DNA of 64,000 bases from Mechercharimyces sp. CAU 1602 (GCF_024753565.1 NZ_JANTPT010000001.1:372001-436000); one strand, 5' to 3'; positions 17,062 through 26,390 are shown, counted from the first letter of the stretch. Notes: generated by a model not told the origin, from the letters alone. Program-made: numbers and translations.

Positions 17062-17074
17062 CCGGCTCTTTTGT
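17049..17074 (+). terminator. Probable terminator before the integrase gene
   Basis: AGCTGGC (17049-17055) pairs with GCCGGCT (17061-17067), including one G-U pair, followed by CTTTTGTTT. It separates the integrase from upstream transcription. A TATAAT at 17076 and a perfect 12-bp palindrome TTGTGTACACAA (17094-17105) follow, suggesting separate control of the integrase. Confidence 0.55.
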
Positions 17075-17123
17075 TTATAATAAGTGTAATTCATTGTGTA
17101 CACAAAAAAGAGAGGTGGATTCG

Positions 17124-18728
17124 GTGTCTGTAGCTATATACGCAAGAGTATCTACACTGACACAAGTTGATGGTACTAGCCTGGACTCGCAAATAGACTT
17201 TTGCCAGAAGAAAATAAAAGAATTAGGTATAGGTGGAAGTATAGAGGTATTTAGAGAAGAGGGAGCATCTGGCGAGAATATTGAACGTCCGCAAATGGAC
17301 AGGTTGCGTGAGAACGTGAAGAATGGAAGTGTAACTCACGTGATTTGTACTCATCCGGATCGGTTAAGCCGGAATCTAGTCGATAAACTATTAGTTTGCG
17401 GGGAATTTGAAAAAAGCAATGTAGAACTTATTTTTGTTGATACCGAATACAAAAATACGCCGGAAGGACAGCTATTTTTTAATATGCAGTCCGCTATTGC
17501 ACAGTACGAATTAGCGCAGATACGAAAACGAACTGTGACTGGACGTATAAAAGCGGCCGAAAGAGGTCAAATCCTCCCTATGAGAACGACACCTTACGGT
17601 TACGAATTTCAGGACGGGAAGCTAGTAATCAATGAGGAAGAGGCTAAATTCGTTCGTATGGTATATGATTGGTATGTATACAAAAACCTTACATTACGAG
17701 AAATCGGAGAAAAGTTACACGAATTAGGGGCAAAACCACGACGAGGAAAGCAATGGAACGCGTCATCTATAGGGAGAATATTGAATTCAGAGACGTATGC
17801 AGGGACTTTTTATTATAATCGCAGAGAAACGAAGAAGGTTAAAGGTAAAACAAAATCGGGTTATGTACGTAAAGCCATATCGATGCGTGATAAGGACGAT
17901 TGGGTCTCAATAACTGTGCCTGCGATTATTGATAAAGCGCTTTTCGAGTTAGCGCAAAGGCAACGAGAGAAGAATAAAACGTTTTCTGGTAATGTTAAGC
18001 ACGAGTATATGCTAAAGTCGTTACTCCGTTGCGGACATTGTGGACGTAAGTGGCAGGCTACAACGTATTCCGGAAGAAAAGATCAACGGTATAGAAGCTA
18101 TCGTTGTCCAAATAAATTCCCTAGAAAATATGGAGGAGAAGTGAAAAAGTGCGATACACATGCAATTAGAGCAGAACAACTGGAAGATTTCATCTGGGGG
18201 ATAGTATTTGAGATAGTCTCTCAACCTAAGAAATATATAGAAAGGATCGGTGAGGGAGCGAAGGCGCACGAAATAGAAATTAACGAAACCATCGGCGCTT
18301 TAAAGATACGTTTTGAAGACCTAAACAAACAAAGAGAAAAGCTGAAATATATGTTCCTAAACGACCTCATTACAGAGGAAGAAATGCAAAGAGACATGTC
18401 AGGCATCAACAAAGACATAGGAATTGTAGAGAATCAGATCAAGGCGTTGCAATCAAATCAGGATGAGCAAACGAATAAATTGTTGGCAAAAGAGAGTTTT
18501 GAATCAATGATGGAAGGGATTCAGAAAATGCTTAAAGAGGAATTGTCAATGAAGGAAAGGAGACACATTATAAGTTTGATCATGGATGAAATAGTGCTAT
18601 ACTTTGACGGCGACGAGGCAAAAGTGATTTGCTTTGGTCCTATGGAGCATATTTTAAAAGAGGCTAAATTGAGTGGAGATATTGACATTGAATCGTGTTC
18701 ACAACGCTTTGCAAATATGGGCTACTAA
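17124..18728 (+). CDS. Large serine integrase / excisionase recombinase
   Basis: The 534-residue recombinase carries the resolvase catalytic domain (YARVSTLTQ with the nucleophilic Ser, GTSLDSQ, HPDRLSR), the recombinase DNA-binding domain (about residues 165-270), a zinc ribbon (CGHCGRKW ... CPNK ... KKCDTHA), and a Glu/Lys-rich coiled coil typical of this class. It would integrate and excise the prophage. It is convergent with truncated sigK, as spoIVCA is with spoIVCB in Bacillus subtilis, and its last 30 bases lie inside the sigK frame. The start is GTG 17124 after GAGAGGTGG; the ATG-less upstream frame to 17094 lacks a binding site. Confidence 0.95.
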   Translation: MSVAIYARVSTLTQVDGTSLDSQIDFCQKKIKELGIGGSIEVFREEGASGENIERPQMDRLRENVKNGSVTHVICTHPDRLSRNLVDKLLVCGEFEKSNVELIFVDTEYKNTPEGQLFFNMQSAIAQYELAQIRKRTVTGRIKAAERGQILPMRTTPYGYEFQDGKLVINEEEAKFVRMVYDWYVYKNLTLREIGEKLHELGAKPRRGKQWNASSIGRILNSETYAGTFYYNRRETKKVKGKTKSGYVRKAISMRDKDDWVSITVPAIIDKALFELAQRQREKNKTFSGNVKHEYMLKSLLRCGHCGRKWQATTYSGRKDQRYRSYRCPNKFPRKYGGEVKKCDTHAIRAEQLEDFIWGIVFEIVSQPKKYIERIGEGAKAHEIEINETIGALKIRFEDLNKQREKLKYMFLNDLITEEEMQRDMSGINKDIGIVENQIKALQSNQDEQTNKLLAKESFESMMEGIQKMLKEELSMKERRHIISLIMDEIVLYFDGDEAKVICFGPMEHILKEAKLSGDIDIESCSQRFANMGY

Positions 18729-18745
18729 ACGTAAATTATGTTCAA
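18699..18745. other. Prophage-host junction (attachment site region)
   Basis: On the - strand the sigma-K reading keeps its family sequence through Leu-Val-Ala-His-Ile (codon for Ile at 18714-18716). It then departs into Cys-Lys-Ala-Leu and a stop at 18699-18701, where Bacillus sigma-K has Val-Lys-Lys-Phe. The crossover should lie at or just before this point. The integrase stop codon (18726-18728) lies on the host side of it, so the integrase C-terminus is encoded by host sequence. Confidence 0.7.
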
Positions 18746-18908
18746 TTAACACATTTCGTGCATAGAGGTCCCCTTTGGCCATCTCAACGAGATAGCGATT
18801 TTCATCTTTTTCATTTAATGGTTGAGGAAAAGCATTGTTCTTAATATAAGAAACAAACACCACAAATTCTTTCAGCATCAACGCAATAGCTGAAAAAATG
18901 CTGGACAC
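18699..18908 (-). CDS. sigK: RNA polymerase sporulation sigma factor SigK, N-terminal fragment (interrupted)
   Basis: Sigma-K is the late mother-cell sigma factor of sporulation, made as a pro-protein. The fragment carries the hydrophobic pro-sequence ([18 protein letters not shown]), the KNNAFPQPL processing region and the start of region 2 ([23 protein letters not shown]). It stops after 69 codons, only about four of them foreign. The start is GTG 18908, after GGAGGTGGTGGC, giving the usual spacing; an ATG at 18932 lies upstream of that site. The missing C-terminal two thirds (regions 2 to 4) should be at the far left end of the prophage. Excision in the mother cell would restore the gene, as with the skin element. 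Confidence 0.93.
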   Translation of the reverse strand: MSSIFSAIALMLKEFVVFVSYIKNNAFPQPLNEKDENRYLVEMAKGDLYARNVLIEHNLRLVAHICKAL

Positions 18909-19107
18909 GCCACCACCTCCAACATCACCCACACGTATTAATTACTATATGACTGTGCCCATAGGCGTGTGCCTGTACGAGAGAGAGGGAGGAGGAATTA
19001 TTTGTGCATATTGATGTTATTCATGGGCTTGAGTTAAGGGGAGTGAATAAGTGAGATAATTCTTCTTTTCTATTTCCTATTATACCTTCTTATGGTATAA
19101 TATTACG

Positions 19108-19546
19108 GTGAAAGATAAGCATTATTTAGGGGATGTGTTGGGCCCTATTATTGGAGCAATTGCTTGGATAGTGCTTTCTACGCTAGTCTTTGTTACCTCG
19201 CGATTATTTGGAGGAGAATCAACATTTATAGAAAACATAAAAGTTACTACTTGGGCATCTTTCCCTTACATATCTAAGTGGATTCTTCTATTGCCAATGC
19301 TTTTGATTTTTGGGGGGAGAGTTATTTACAGAAGAGACACCCACTATGGATGGATCAAAGTTTCTTCTATTACTGTATTTTTTGTTTATGCTAGCAGATT
19401 TAGCTATGACTATATGGTACTACGTAATTTTCTCGAAGATACTAGGAGAAGTGAATGGCTTTTCTTCATGGAAAGGGTTTTTATCCATTGTTCTATTACC
19501 TGGATCTTTATTTTTAGTTCTCCTTATAGTAGTCTCCCTTTTTTAG
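19108..19546 (+). pseudogene. Yip1-like membrane protein gene, frameshifted
   Basis: The first frame gives a membrane segment (LGDVLGPIIGAIAWIVL...) and runs to about 19310. At a run of six G (19313-19318) the sensible reading moves to another frame that carries two more hydrophobic segments (LADLAMTIWYYVIF and FLSIVLLPGSLFLVLLIVVSLF). Together they look like a Yip1-type multi-pass protein of about 146 residues, possibly N-terminally shortened. The G run is a likely slippage or indel site. The start GTG 19108 lies just after TATAAT, so it is doubtful. Confidence 0.4.
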
Positions 19547-19567
19547 AAGATAGGAGTGTTGTAGCGT

Positions 19568-20707
19568 ATGAGCTTTTACCCGTGGTTGCGACGCATACGT
19601 AGTGCTCTCTCTTTTGAAAAAGGGGCGTCTACACTAGAATATGTGGTCATCTTAGCAGCAGGTGTCTTATTAGCTACTATCTTAGTGGCGGTGATGGCTC
19701 TGGATCAGAACCATTAAAAACAGAAGTATCCGTCAATAGCAAAGCGGATGTAGATGATGAACCGGGTTTTTTTGAATCCTTATGGAGCGATGTAAAAGAT
19801 ATTGGTAGTGATGCAAAAAATAGTACGGTAGACTGGTTTGAAGATATTTATGAAAAAGATTGGAAAAGAATAATAGATAATCTGGAGGATTATGCCCTTG
19901 AAACAATCAATTGGGATGGATTGAAGGGATCATGGAATAAACTATGGAACGATCCTAAACAATATTTTTCAGATTTATGGGATAATACTGTAGAGGGCTG
20001 GAATCAATTTTGGGATGAGCCTTTAGAAAATACAGCAAAGCTGTATTTGATTGGGAGAAATTTGGTGAATCATGGTCAGGAAAAGATGAGAATGGGGATC
20101 AAATTCCACTTGGTCAACGCATTTGGGGGATAGCAGAAAGTCTTCCGACACCTGCAAAAGTTATAAAAATAGGCAGTGTGGCAGATGCTATTTTCGTTCA
20201 TGATGGCTGTGCTAAAGCAAAGAAAAAAGATTGCTCGACGGGAAATAATGCGGAGAAAGATGGAGCTAAAGTTACCTCGGCCGGTGGCTACGATGCATTA
20301 GTTAGTAACAGAACTGAAGTGAAAAATGAATACCCAGACTCTTATTCCCGATCTCAGATATTACGAGCTGAATTGAAGGATGTAGGAGTAGATCCACCCC
20401 CTATGGAAATGCGGTTCATTATATTATCCCATAGAATGATCCAAGAGCACTAGAAGCACGGGATATATTAGATCAGTATGGGATCGAATATGATTCAGCC
20501 GTAAACGGTGTTTTCCTTCTGTACAAAGATGACAAGTACACGGGGGATGAGTCAAAACATATAGGAAGTCACGGTAAAGAGTATATAGAATATGTAACAG
20601 AGCAATTGAGGGAGGTAGAAAAAAGAGGAGGAACAAAAGCAGATGTTGTTGAAGAAATAAATGAAATTAGGAAAAGTTTATTAAACGGCTCGCTGCCATT
20701 AAATTAA
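19568..20707 (+). pseudogene. Decayed polymorphic toxin with AHH-type nuclease C-terminus
   Basis: The opening 49 codons give a TadE/Flp-like membrane helix (EKGASTLEYVVILAAG). The natural continuation (GDGSGSEPLK onward) is one base out of frame near 19,690. A second shift lies near 20,035 and a third near 20,405. The last frame reads GNAVHYIIP, stop (TAG), NDPRALEARDILDQYGI, a worn AHH/HNH nuclease motif in which His has become Tyr and the usual Trp is a stop. At least three frameshifts and one nonsense change mean no active toxin. The intact immunity gene directly downstream supports the toxin assignment. Confidence 0.7.
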
Positions 20708-20734
20708 TGGTGGGTGGATGTATTAAAGAATCTG

Positions 20735-20762
20735 TTGCCCACTCCTGTGTTGGAGTGGGCAA
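20735..20762 (+). terminator. Rho-independent terminator-like hairpin
   Basis: A perfect 11-bp stem, TTGCCCACTCC / GGAGTGGGCAA, with a 6-base loop, lies between the toxin remnant and the immunity gene. The T-run is weak on either side. Confidence 0.55.
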
Positions 20763-20807
20763 TACGGTATTGAAGTGCATTTACTTATGGATTGAGGTGT
20801 ATATAGA

Positions 20808-21368
20808 GTGAAAATGATATGGGAATTGAAAAGTGATGTGAGCAGTAATTTTGAGGAGCTTCATCTACTCGATTTTGATAGTGATAAACATGCTTTTGAA
20901 CAGCTTAGAGATAAAAATCAAAGAATAACGGATTGGGGCGATATAAAGGTATACACAATGGAAGAGAACTCTTCTCCAAGTGATTTCCCTAAATTTTGGG
21001 GAAAAGGGGATATACCTGTTGTTTCAGATCATGTCGTAAACGCCATTTCCGATCTCGTAACTGATCAAGTCGAATTTCTTCCACTTACACATCCCCACAA
21101 ACTATTTTATGCGGTACATGTTTTAAATATAATAGATGCGATTGATTACAATAAGGCGCTAGTTAAAACGTTGAGCTCGAGGCTGAGAGTAAGCTTTAAA
21201 AAATATGCTTTTCATATCGATCAGATAAAAAAAGAGCATATTTTTAGAGTGTATCTGGATGAGTATGTGGACTCTAAGGTACTTGTATCGGATGATTTCA
21301 AGGATAGAGTAACATCCAGCTCTTTGACAGGTTATAAATTTGTAGAGGTTTGGGATTCGGAGATGTGA
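20808..21368 (+). CDS. Imm11-family immunity protein (DUF1629)
   Basis: The 186-residue protein has the Imm11 pattern: DIPVVSDHVVNAI, then QVEFLPL, then LFYAVHVLNIIDAID, and a final GYKFVEVWDSE. Such proteins neutralise contact-dependent or secreted polymorphic toxins encoded just upstream. Here the toxin partner is broken, so this is an orphan immunity gene that may still protect against related strains. The start GTG 20808 is weakly supported: GATTGAGGTG lies 10-19 bases upstream. Confidence 0.78.
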   Translation: MKMIWELKSDVSSNFEELHLLDFDSDKHAFEQLRDKNQRITDWGDIKVYTMEENSSPSDFPKFWGKGDIPVVSDHVVNAISDLVTDQVEFLPLTHPHKLFYAVHVLNIIDAIDYNKALVKTLSSRLRVSFKKYAFHIDQIKKEHIFRVYLDEYVDSKVLVSDDFKDRVTSSSLTGYKFVEVWDSEM

Positions 21369-21481
21369 TGGAGATTCCAAGCGTTAGTTCTGAAATCGTT
21401 AATAGTAATGAGATTAAATCTGAAGCGTATTTCTAAGAGGGAGCTTTTTTAGATAGATAGGAATCTTCTAGGGGGCACATA

Positions 21482-22423
21482 ATGGAGCAATCAAAGATAA
21501 AGGAATTATTTTCTCTTTTTGATATCGAAGGGGATGGATCTGCGGTCACGTCTATATACCCGTATGCGCCTGTGTATAAATGCGAATATATGCATCATGA
21601 TGTGATAATAAAACGTACCAGGAAGAAGATTGATGAAGCTAATCAATTGAAAGAATGGCTATATTATCTAACGGGGCGGGGAATCAAGGTGGTCACCCCT
21701 TTTAGGAATAAGCCGTTTGTTCACTTTGATGGGGACAATTGGGTTATGTATCCTTTTATTGAAGGACGAATCTATAATGGCTCTGCAGGTGATATTGTGG
21801 AAGCTGGAAAGCTGTTGGGTCAACTGCATAGCCAAGAGAATCTATTTAATAGTGGTCGGTTTGATTGGGCACAGTTTGATGAGGACTATAAGGAAGAGAT
21901 TATTTCTGATGTCACTAAGATTAGTAATTGGATTGGAGATGAACCAGCAGAACGGAAATTTAGATCTATTGCCGATAAAATAGAGAAGTTTTTATCAGCA
22001 GGGTTGGCATGCCTGCCACATGAAGATCTACCGATAGTAACAGCTAGTCGAGATTATAAGGCAAGCAACATAATTTTTACGAAAGATGAGAAGCCCACCT
22101 TGATCGATCCAGATAATGGCGGTATGATTCCGCGAATTGTTGACTTAGCGATTGCTTGTATCCTGTTTCATAATGATGGTATAGATTCAATACCAGCCCG
22201 TCCTTTAACAAAGGGAGAGTGGGACTTATTTATGGAGGGATATAACAGGCATGTTGAGTTAACTGATATAGAAAAAGAAGTATGGAATGACATCCTTACG
22301 CTCATGTACATGGATGAAGGGTTGTGGCTAATTGTTGATTCTATAGATGACACTAATTCTAGATTGAAAGAATTTACCTATTCTTTGACGCAGTTTGACT
22401 TTGATCTATATAAGGTTGAATAG
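21482..22423 (+). CDS. Aminoglycoside phosphotransferase-family kinase
   Basis: The 313-residue protein has the APH/choline kinase fold: an N-terminal Lys strand (DVIIKRTR), hinge (WVMYPFIEGR), catalytic loop ASRDYKASNII (family HxDxxxxN; here the His is Ser) and metal-binding LIDPDNGG. It transfers phosphate from ATP to a small molecule, and the substrate cannot be predicted; spore-associated and antibiotic kinases share this fold. The start is ATG 21482 after CTAGGGGG. It is followed at once by a perfect bidirectional terminator. Confidence 0.75.
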   Translation: MEQSKIKELFSLFDIEGDGSAVTSIYPYAPVYKCEYMHHDVIIKRTRKKIDEANQLKEWLYYLTGRGIKVVTPFRNKPFVHFDGDNWVMYPFIEGRIYNGSAGDIVEAGKLLGQLHSQENLFNSGRFDWAQFDEDYKEEIISDVTKISNWIGDEPAERKFRSIADKIEKFLSAGLACLPHEDLPIVTASRDYKASNIIFTKDEKPTLIDPDNGGMIPRIVDLAIACILFHNDGIDSIPARPLTKGEWDLFMEGYNRHVELTDIEKEVWNDILTLMYMDEGLWLIVDSIDDTNSRLKEFTYSLTQFDFDLYKVE

Positions 22424-22424
22424 T

Positions 22425-22470
22425 GTAACAAAAGAAGAAGCCCGCTAGAATGGGCTTCTTCTTTTGTTAC
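22425..22470. terminator. Bidirectional terminator between convergent genes
   Basis: A perfect 19-bp stem (GTAACAAAAGAAGAAGCCC and its complement) with an 8-base loop lies between the kinase gene and the convergent peptidase gene. The A/T-rich outer stem supplies a T-run on both strands. Confidence 0.85.
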
Positions 22471-22499
22471 TGCCACCTGAGTGAAGTTGTGATAGTTAC

Positions 22500-23777
22500 T
22501 TAACTGGCACGCACGATCGAGGCGCAGAAATGCTCCATATCCATATGCTCGTATAAGGATTGTTGTACATCATGGAGGGTGAGGTGAGAGAGAATCGTGG
22601 ATAGGCGGAAGAGATCTGCTCGGTTTAAATAATAACGAGTAAATTGTTTAGCAATCCATTCGAGTGAGTTGAAGGATGTTAAAATTTCCCCCATTTTTTC
22701 TTTACGTAGCAGCTCCCACTCTGCTAGATGGATCCCCTCATTGAGTAGGCGTGGAAGTTCTGCTTGTACGCGTTGGAGCAGTGTGTCTGGATCGGAAGTG
22801 GTACCGTGCATGAAAGAGAAGCCAAAGCCTTGTGCCAAACAATACTCGGCTTTAAAGTCTACGTCTAAGAGGCCCTCATTGTGAAGGCTATTATACAACC
22901 ATGATCCTTTGCCAAAGAGTGCTTGTAAAGCTAATTGTGTGCATAGCTCTTGCTTTAAGTAGTCGTCACCCATAGCATCTACACGTGCTTCTTTAAATCC
23001 GAAGTAGCAGATGTTATTACCGGTGGGAAGAGAAATATCTGTTATTGGACGGGAGGGGTGGATCGGCTCTTCAACAGGTTTGCGCTCTACGTTAGGGCGA
23101 GTAGGGAAAGTTTTAAGTGCTTGATTTCGACGGATATGCTCTATAGTTTCTTCAGGATCGATTGGTCCTACGACGAAGAGCAGCAGTTGACTAGGATGAT
23201 AAAAGGTTTCGTAACAAGTACGTAGAAGCGATTTGTTGATGTGTGAGATCGATTCAGAGGTGCCTGCAATATCGATGCGGACGGGATGACGGTGGTACAT
23301 GGCGCTTAATAAGCCAGCGTAGGCGCGCCAGATAGGATGATCGTGATACATATTGATCTCCTGTTCAATAATCGGCTTCTCCTTATCAATATTCTCATCT
23401 GTTATGTATAATTGTTGCACAAAGTCGAGTAAGTGATGGAGATTATTCTCTACTTGATGAGTGCAACTCATCAGGTAAGAAGTTTGCTGGTAAGAAGTAA
23501 TGGCATTGATGGAGGCACCTTGATGAGCAAACTTTTGAAATACGTCTTCGTTTGGATCTTCAAACATCTTATGTTCAAGGAAGTGGGCAACGCCGTGTGG
23601 AGCTAATATCTCTTCATGTGGAAGAGAAAAATGCCGATCGACGGAGCCATATCCTGTCGTAAGTGTAGCATACGTCTTGGTGTAGTTTGGTCGGGGAAGA
23701 AGACATATAGTCAGTCCGTTGGCAAGTTGCTCTGTGTAATATCGTTCTTGGAGTAGGGTGTTAGTAAATTCATTCAT
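22500..23777 (-). CDS. M16 family metallopeptidase, YmfH-like (catalytic subunit)
   Basis: The 425-residue protein has the inverted zinc motif HxxEH in GVAHFLEHKMFED near residue 65, with the downstream Glu in PIIEQEINMY near 141, so it is expected to be active. M16 enzymes cleave peptides inside a closed chamber formed by two halves. It overlaps by 4 bases the next gene upstream, which encodes the second half. The same MFS, YmfF, YmfH order occurs in Bacillus subtilis, so the pair may be ordinary housekeeping (linked to EF-P modification in annotation). Given the peptide genes upstream, it could also mature secreted peptides. Confidence 0.85.
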   Translation of the reverse strand: MNEFTNTLLQERYYTEQLANGLTICLLPRPNYTKTYATLTTGYGSVDRHFSLPHEEILAPHGVAHFLEHKMFEDPNEDVFQKFAHQGASINAITSYQQTSYLMSCTHQVENNLHHLLDFVQQLYITDENIDKEKPIIEQEINMYHDHPIWRAYAGLLSAMYHRHPVRIDIAGTSESISHINKSLLRTCYETFYHPSQLLLFVVGPIDPEETIEHIRRNQALKTFPTRPNVERKPVEEPIHPSRPITDISLPTGNNICYFGFKEARVDAMGDDYLKQELCTQLALQALFGKGSWLYNSLHNEGLLDVDFKAEYCLAQGFGFSFMHGTTSDPDTLLQRVQAELPRLLNEGIHLAEWELLRKEKMGEILTSFNSLEWIAKQFTRYYLNRADLFRLSTILSHLTLHDVQQSLYEHMDMEHFCASIVRAS

Positions 23778-25084
23778 CTTAAATCGCCTCCTTCGTCATC
23801 ACCTAGGAAGTAGATGGTATCCAAATAGAGTAATTGAGCCACTTGTTGTACATCTTCTTTACACACGGCCTGGATGCTGGTTTGCAGTTCTTCCCAGGAA
23901 CGCCGCTTTCCACTTAGAACCTGATGATAATCCTCATTGATGAGGTCGATTGCTTGATCTTGTTTTTCCTTGTGTTGATTGATTAAAAGGGCTTTGCTTT
24001 GCGCTAATTCGCTCTCACTGATGTCTCCTGTCTCCATCGCTGCTAACTGTTCTTTAATGATGGTAATTGCTTTATCCTTATTGTGGCTATCAATTCCAGC
24101 GTGGATCATGAATAGCCCCTGATGAGCTTCTAAAGTTGAGGAGGCGTAATAAGCGAGGTTCGCTTTTTCACGTAGCTCCCGAAAGATTTTAGAGTAGGGG
24201 AAAGCTCCTAGAATGGCATGATAGACGAGCAGAGCAGGGTAATTTTCACTCCCGAGGGAGAGGGATGTTCGGCAACCGATAGTTAACTTCGCTTGGGTAG
24301 ATTTTACTTGCTCTACTACTTGTGTCACTTTGGGCGAATGAACCTTCTTCTTTGATGTCGGATTTAAAGGCAGAGACTCCACGTTGTCTCTTGTGGGAAA
24401 ATAACCTTCTATAAGCTTAATAATAGAGTGAAGAGGGGCATTTCCTACAAAATAGAGATCAAGAGGGTAGCGTTTGACCCATTCTTGATAGTAGGAAAAC
24501 AAAGACTTTCCATCTACAGCTGGAATATCTTTTCTTCTGCCATGAATATATAAAGAAAATGGCTCGTCTTTGTACATCTCCTCTGTAGCACGATACATCG
24601 CGTAGAGGATGCTGTCATTTTTGAGACCCTCTATCCGTTGGCGCAGATGGCGTTTTGCCAGCTGGACGTGTTCGTCTACGAATTGTCCGTTAGCGTGATT
24701 CGGTTGGAAAAGTAGTTGCGCAAGGAGAGCAAACCCTTCTTCCAAAAGTGGAGGTTGATCGGGAAGATAGGCTTCATTTGCTATCTCTAGTCCCATCTGT
24801 AAAACCTGATAATCCCCTCTCTTTAGTACTTTAGACGTGAGAGTAGCCCCATAGAGTGAGCGTAGTTGTGATTGAATATCCTTTGAAGTTGGTAGCGAAC
24901 GAGTTCCACTTGTTAGGATTTTTGGTAAAAGTGCTGTCTTTGTAACAGATTGGCTGGTTAGGTTTTGCGCGATCATAGCCATAATGGTATTTGTTTTAAA
25001 TTTGTCAGAGAGATAAACGTGGAGCCGCAATCCCTCCAGCTGAATCGTTTCAAATTGAATAAGTGTGGTTTCCATAGATGCCAC
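23774..25084 (-). CDS. M16 family peptidase-like protein, YmfF-like (inactive partner)
   Basis: The 436-residue protein has the M16 fold but no HxxEH: the equivalent region reads LLPKILTSGTRSLP. It is therefore probably the non-catalytic half that completes the chamber with the YmfH-like protein, whose gene starts before this one ends. C-terminal half motifs such as LREKANLAYYASS (the M16 Arg/Tyr substrate-binding region) are present. The start is ATG 25084 after AAGGGGTGGC. An internal ATG at 25075 is an alternative. Confidence 0.82.
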   Translation of the reverse strand: MASMETTLIQFETIQLEGLRLHVYLSDKFKTNTIMAMIAQNLTSQSVTKTALLPKILTSGTRSLPTSKDIQSQLRSLYGATLTSKVLKRGDYQVLQMGLEIANEAYLPDQPPLLEEGFALLAQLLFQPNHANGQFVDEHVQLAKRHLRQRIEGLKNDSILYAMYRATEEMYKDEPFSLYIHGRRKDIPAVDGKSLFSYYQEWVKRYPLDLYFVGNAPLHSIIKLIEGYFPTRDNVESLPLNPTSKKKVHSPKVTQVVEQVKSTQAKLTIGCRTSLSLGSENYPALLVYHAILGAFPYSKIFRELREKANLAYYASSTLEAHQGLFMIHAGIDSHNKDKAITIIKEQLAAMETGDISESELAQSKALLINQHKEKQDQAIDLINEDYHQVLSGKRRSWEELQTSIQAVCKEDVQQVAQLLYLDTIYFLGDDEGGDLR

Positions 25085-25113
25085 CCCTTCTAAATATTGA
25101 GTCTGTTATTAGA

Positions 25114-26349
25114 TTAACTGCTTTGTACCTCAACGTGTAGTTGCTCTTTCTTCTTAGGGGCTAGCGTGATCCATACTGCAGCGATAAAACCTAGTACAAA
25201 GAGGAGGGAGGCTAGTTGAAAGAGCAATGTAATAGAGAAAAATGCTTTTAAGCTCCCCACTGCAGCCATGGCAAGCACCATCGCTCCCGTGAAGAGGGGA
25301 TTGAGAATACCGCTGACGCGCCCAATGTAAGCTTCTTCTACTTGTAGAACAACGAGAGTATACACCCCGATTTGTATAAGAGGCATAACAAATCCGACAG
25401 CCACTTCAGCGATCAAGGTAACCCATAGCCACTCGGAAAATCCAATAATAGAGACTCCACCTGCACTAATCACCATGCCGATGGTGAGCATTTTATGTGG
25501 TGGTAATTTTTTAGAAAGAGCTACTCCCATACCAGAACCGATAATCATGCCGAGACCATTGGCGATCATCAACCATTGTAATGACTCCTTAGGTAGTTGT
25601 AATTGCTCTGTGACGAGAAAGATGTTTAATGGTTGAATGAGACCTCCAGAGATCCCTACAGTAATAAAACAGGCTCCAAGGAGAAGAAGTTCTCTGCGGG
25701 AGAAGACATAGCGGAATCCATCCAGCATTTCTTGGTGTACTTTGCGATTGCTTTTGCTTTTAACCGTCTCGTCTTTAGGTAGGAAAGTGAGTACAAGTGC
25801 AGAAAGTGCAAACGAAATCCCTGTTAATACAATTGCCCAGCTGATTCCGAATTGCTGGTAAATGGCTGTTCCGATTACGGGTCCTAAGATAATAAAAAGC
25901 GATGTGGTTGTTTGATAGTAAGAGATACTTTGTTGTAAGTGCTCCGCCGATACATGTGCTTTAAATAATTTGCGACCGGAAGGCTGTGAAAACTGGGATA
26001 GGATAGAAGAAAATAAGGTAGCGAAAAAGATTACTTTCCATGTGCCAAATACGAGTGTAAGTAAGACGATGAAGATGGAGACTGAGCTTAGAAATGAACA
26101 CCAAAACATGGTTTGTTTTGGTCGCCATCTGTCGGCAAATGTACCCCCGATAAAGGAGAAGAGAAAAATGGGTGCGTACTCAGCGATGGAGATCATAGAG
26201 ATCGCAATGGCGTTTCCATTGGTTTGTTCCATCACAAATAGCAGAATAGCAAAGTTACGAATCCAGATGCCGATCTGTAAAAAGAGATTGGATAACAAAA
26301 TATATCTTACATATTTATTTTGAAATAGCGGAAAGGTTTTTGAAATCAT
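25114..26349 (-). CDS. MFS exporter (MFS_3/EntS-type)
   Basis: The 411-residue protein has 12 predicted membrane helices and the MFS loop motif GGTFADRWRPKQ between helices 2 and 3. It probably exports a small molecule or peptide by proton antiport. In Bacillus subtilis an MFS gene (ymfD) precedes ymfF-ymfH, so the link to the M16 pair is conserved. Here a nine-copy peptide gene array lies directly upstream on the same strand, which makes peptide export an attractive but untested role. The start is ATG 26349 after GAGGGGAG. Confidence 0.82.
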   Translation of the reverse strand: MISKTFPLFQNKYVRYILLSNLFLQIGIWIRNFAILLFVMEQTNGNAIAISMISIAEYAPIFLFSFIGGTFADRWRPKQTMFWCSFLSSVSIFIVLLTLVFGTWKVIFFATLFSSILSQFSQPSGRKLFKAHVSAEHLQQSISYYQTTTSLFIILGPVIGTAIYQQFGISWAIVLTGISFALSALVLTFLPKDETVKSKSNRKVHQEMLDGFRYVFSRRELLLLGACFITVGISGGLIQPLNIFLVTEQLQLPKESLQWLMIANGLGMIIGSGMGVALSKKLPPHKMLTIGMVISAGGVSIIGFSEWLWVTLIAEVAVGFVMPLIQIGVYTLVVLQVEEAYIGRVSGILNPLFTGAMVLAMAAVGSLKAFFSITLLFQLASLLFVLGFIAAVWITLAPKKKEQLHVEVQSS

Positions 26350-26390
26350 GTTTCTTTCGCTCCCCTCACATTCTTCACATATTAAAAGTA

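Larger units (their letters stand above)
1..18716 (+). mobile_element. Prophage integrated in sigK (skin-like element), right part only
   Basis: A continuous block of tightly packed phage-type genes (polymerase, reductase, ThyX, dUTPase, dNMP kinase, methyltransferase, serine integrase) ends exactly where the truncated sigma-K gene begins. The left end and the structural genes lie outside the window. The right limit is placed at the point where the sigma-K reading stops matching the family, near 18,713-18,722, and is accurate only to a few bases. Serine integrase plus interrupted sigK is the layout of the Bacillus skin element. Excision would be expected to rejoin sigK with the fragment beyond position 1, which cannot be seen here. 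Confidence 0.88.

Noticed and set aside
18960-19050. 16-codon ORF (GTG after GGGAGGAGG) between sigK and the Yip1-like gene
   Set aside because: It has a strong binding site but a very short product of ordinary composition and no repeated or conserved context. It may be the start of a truncated gene.
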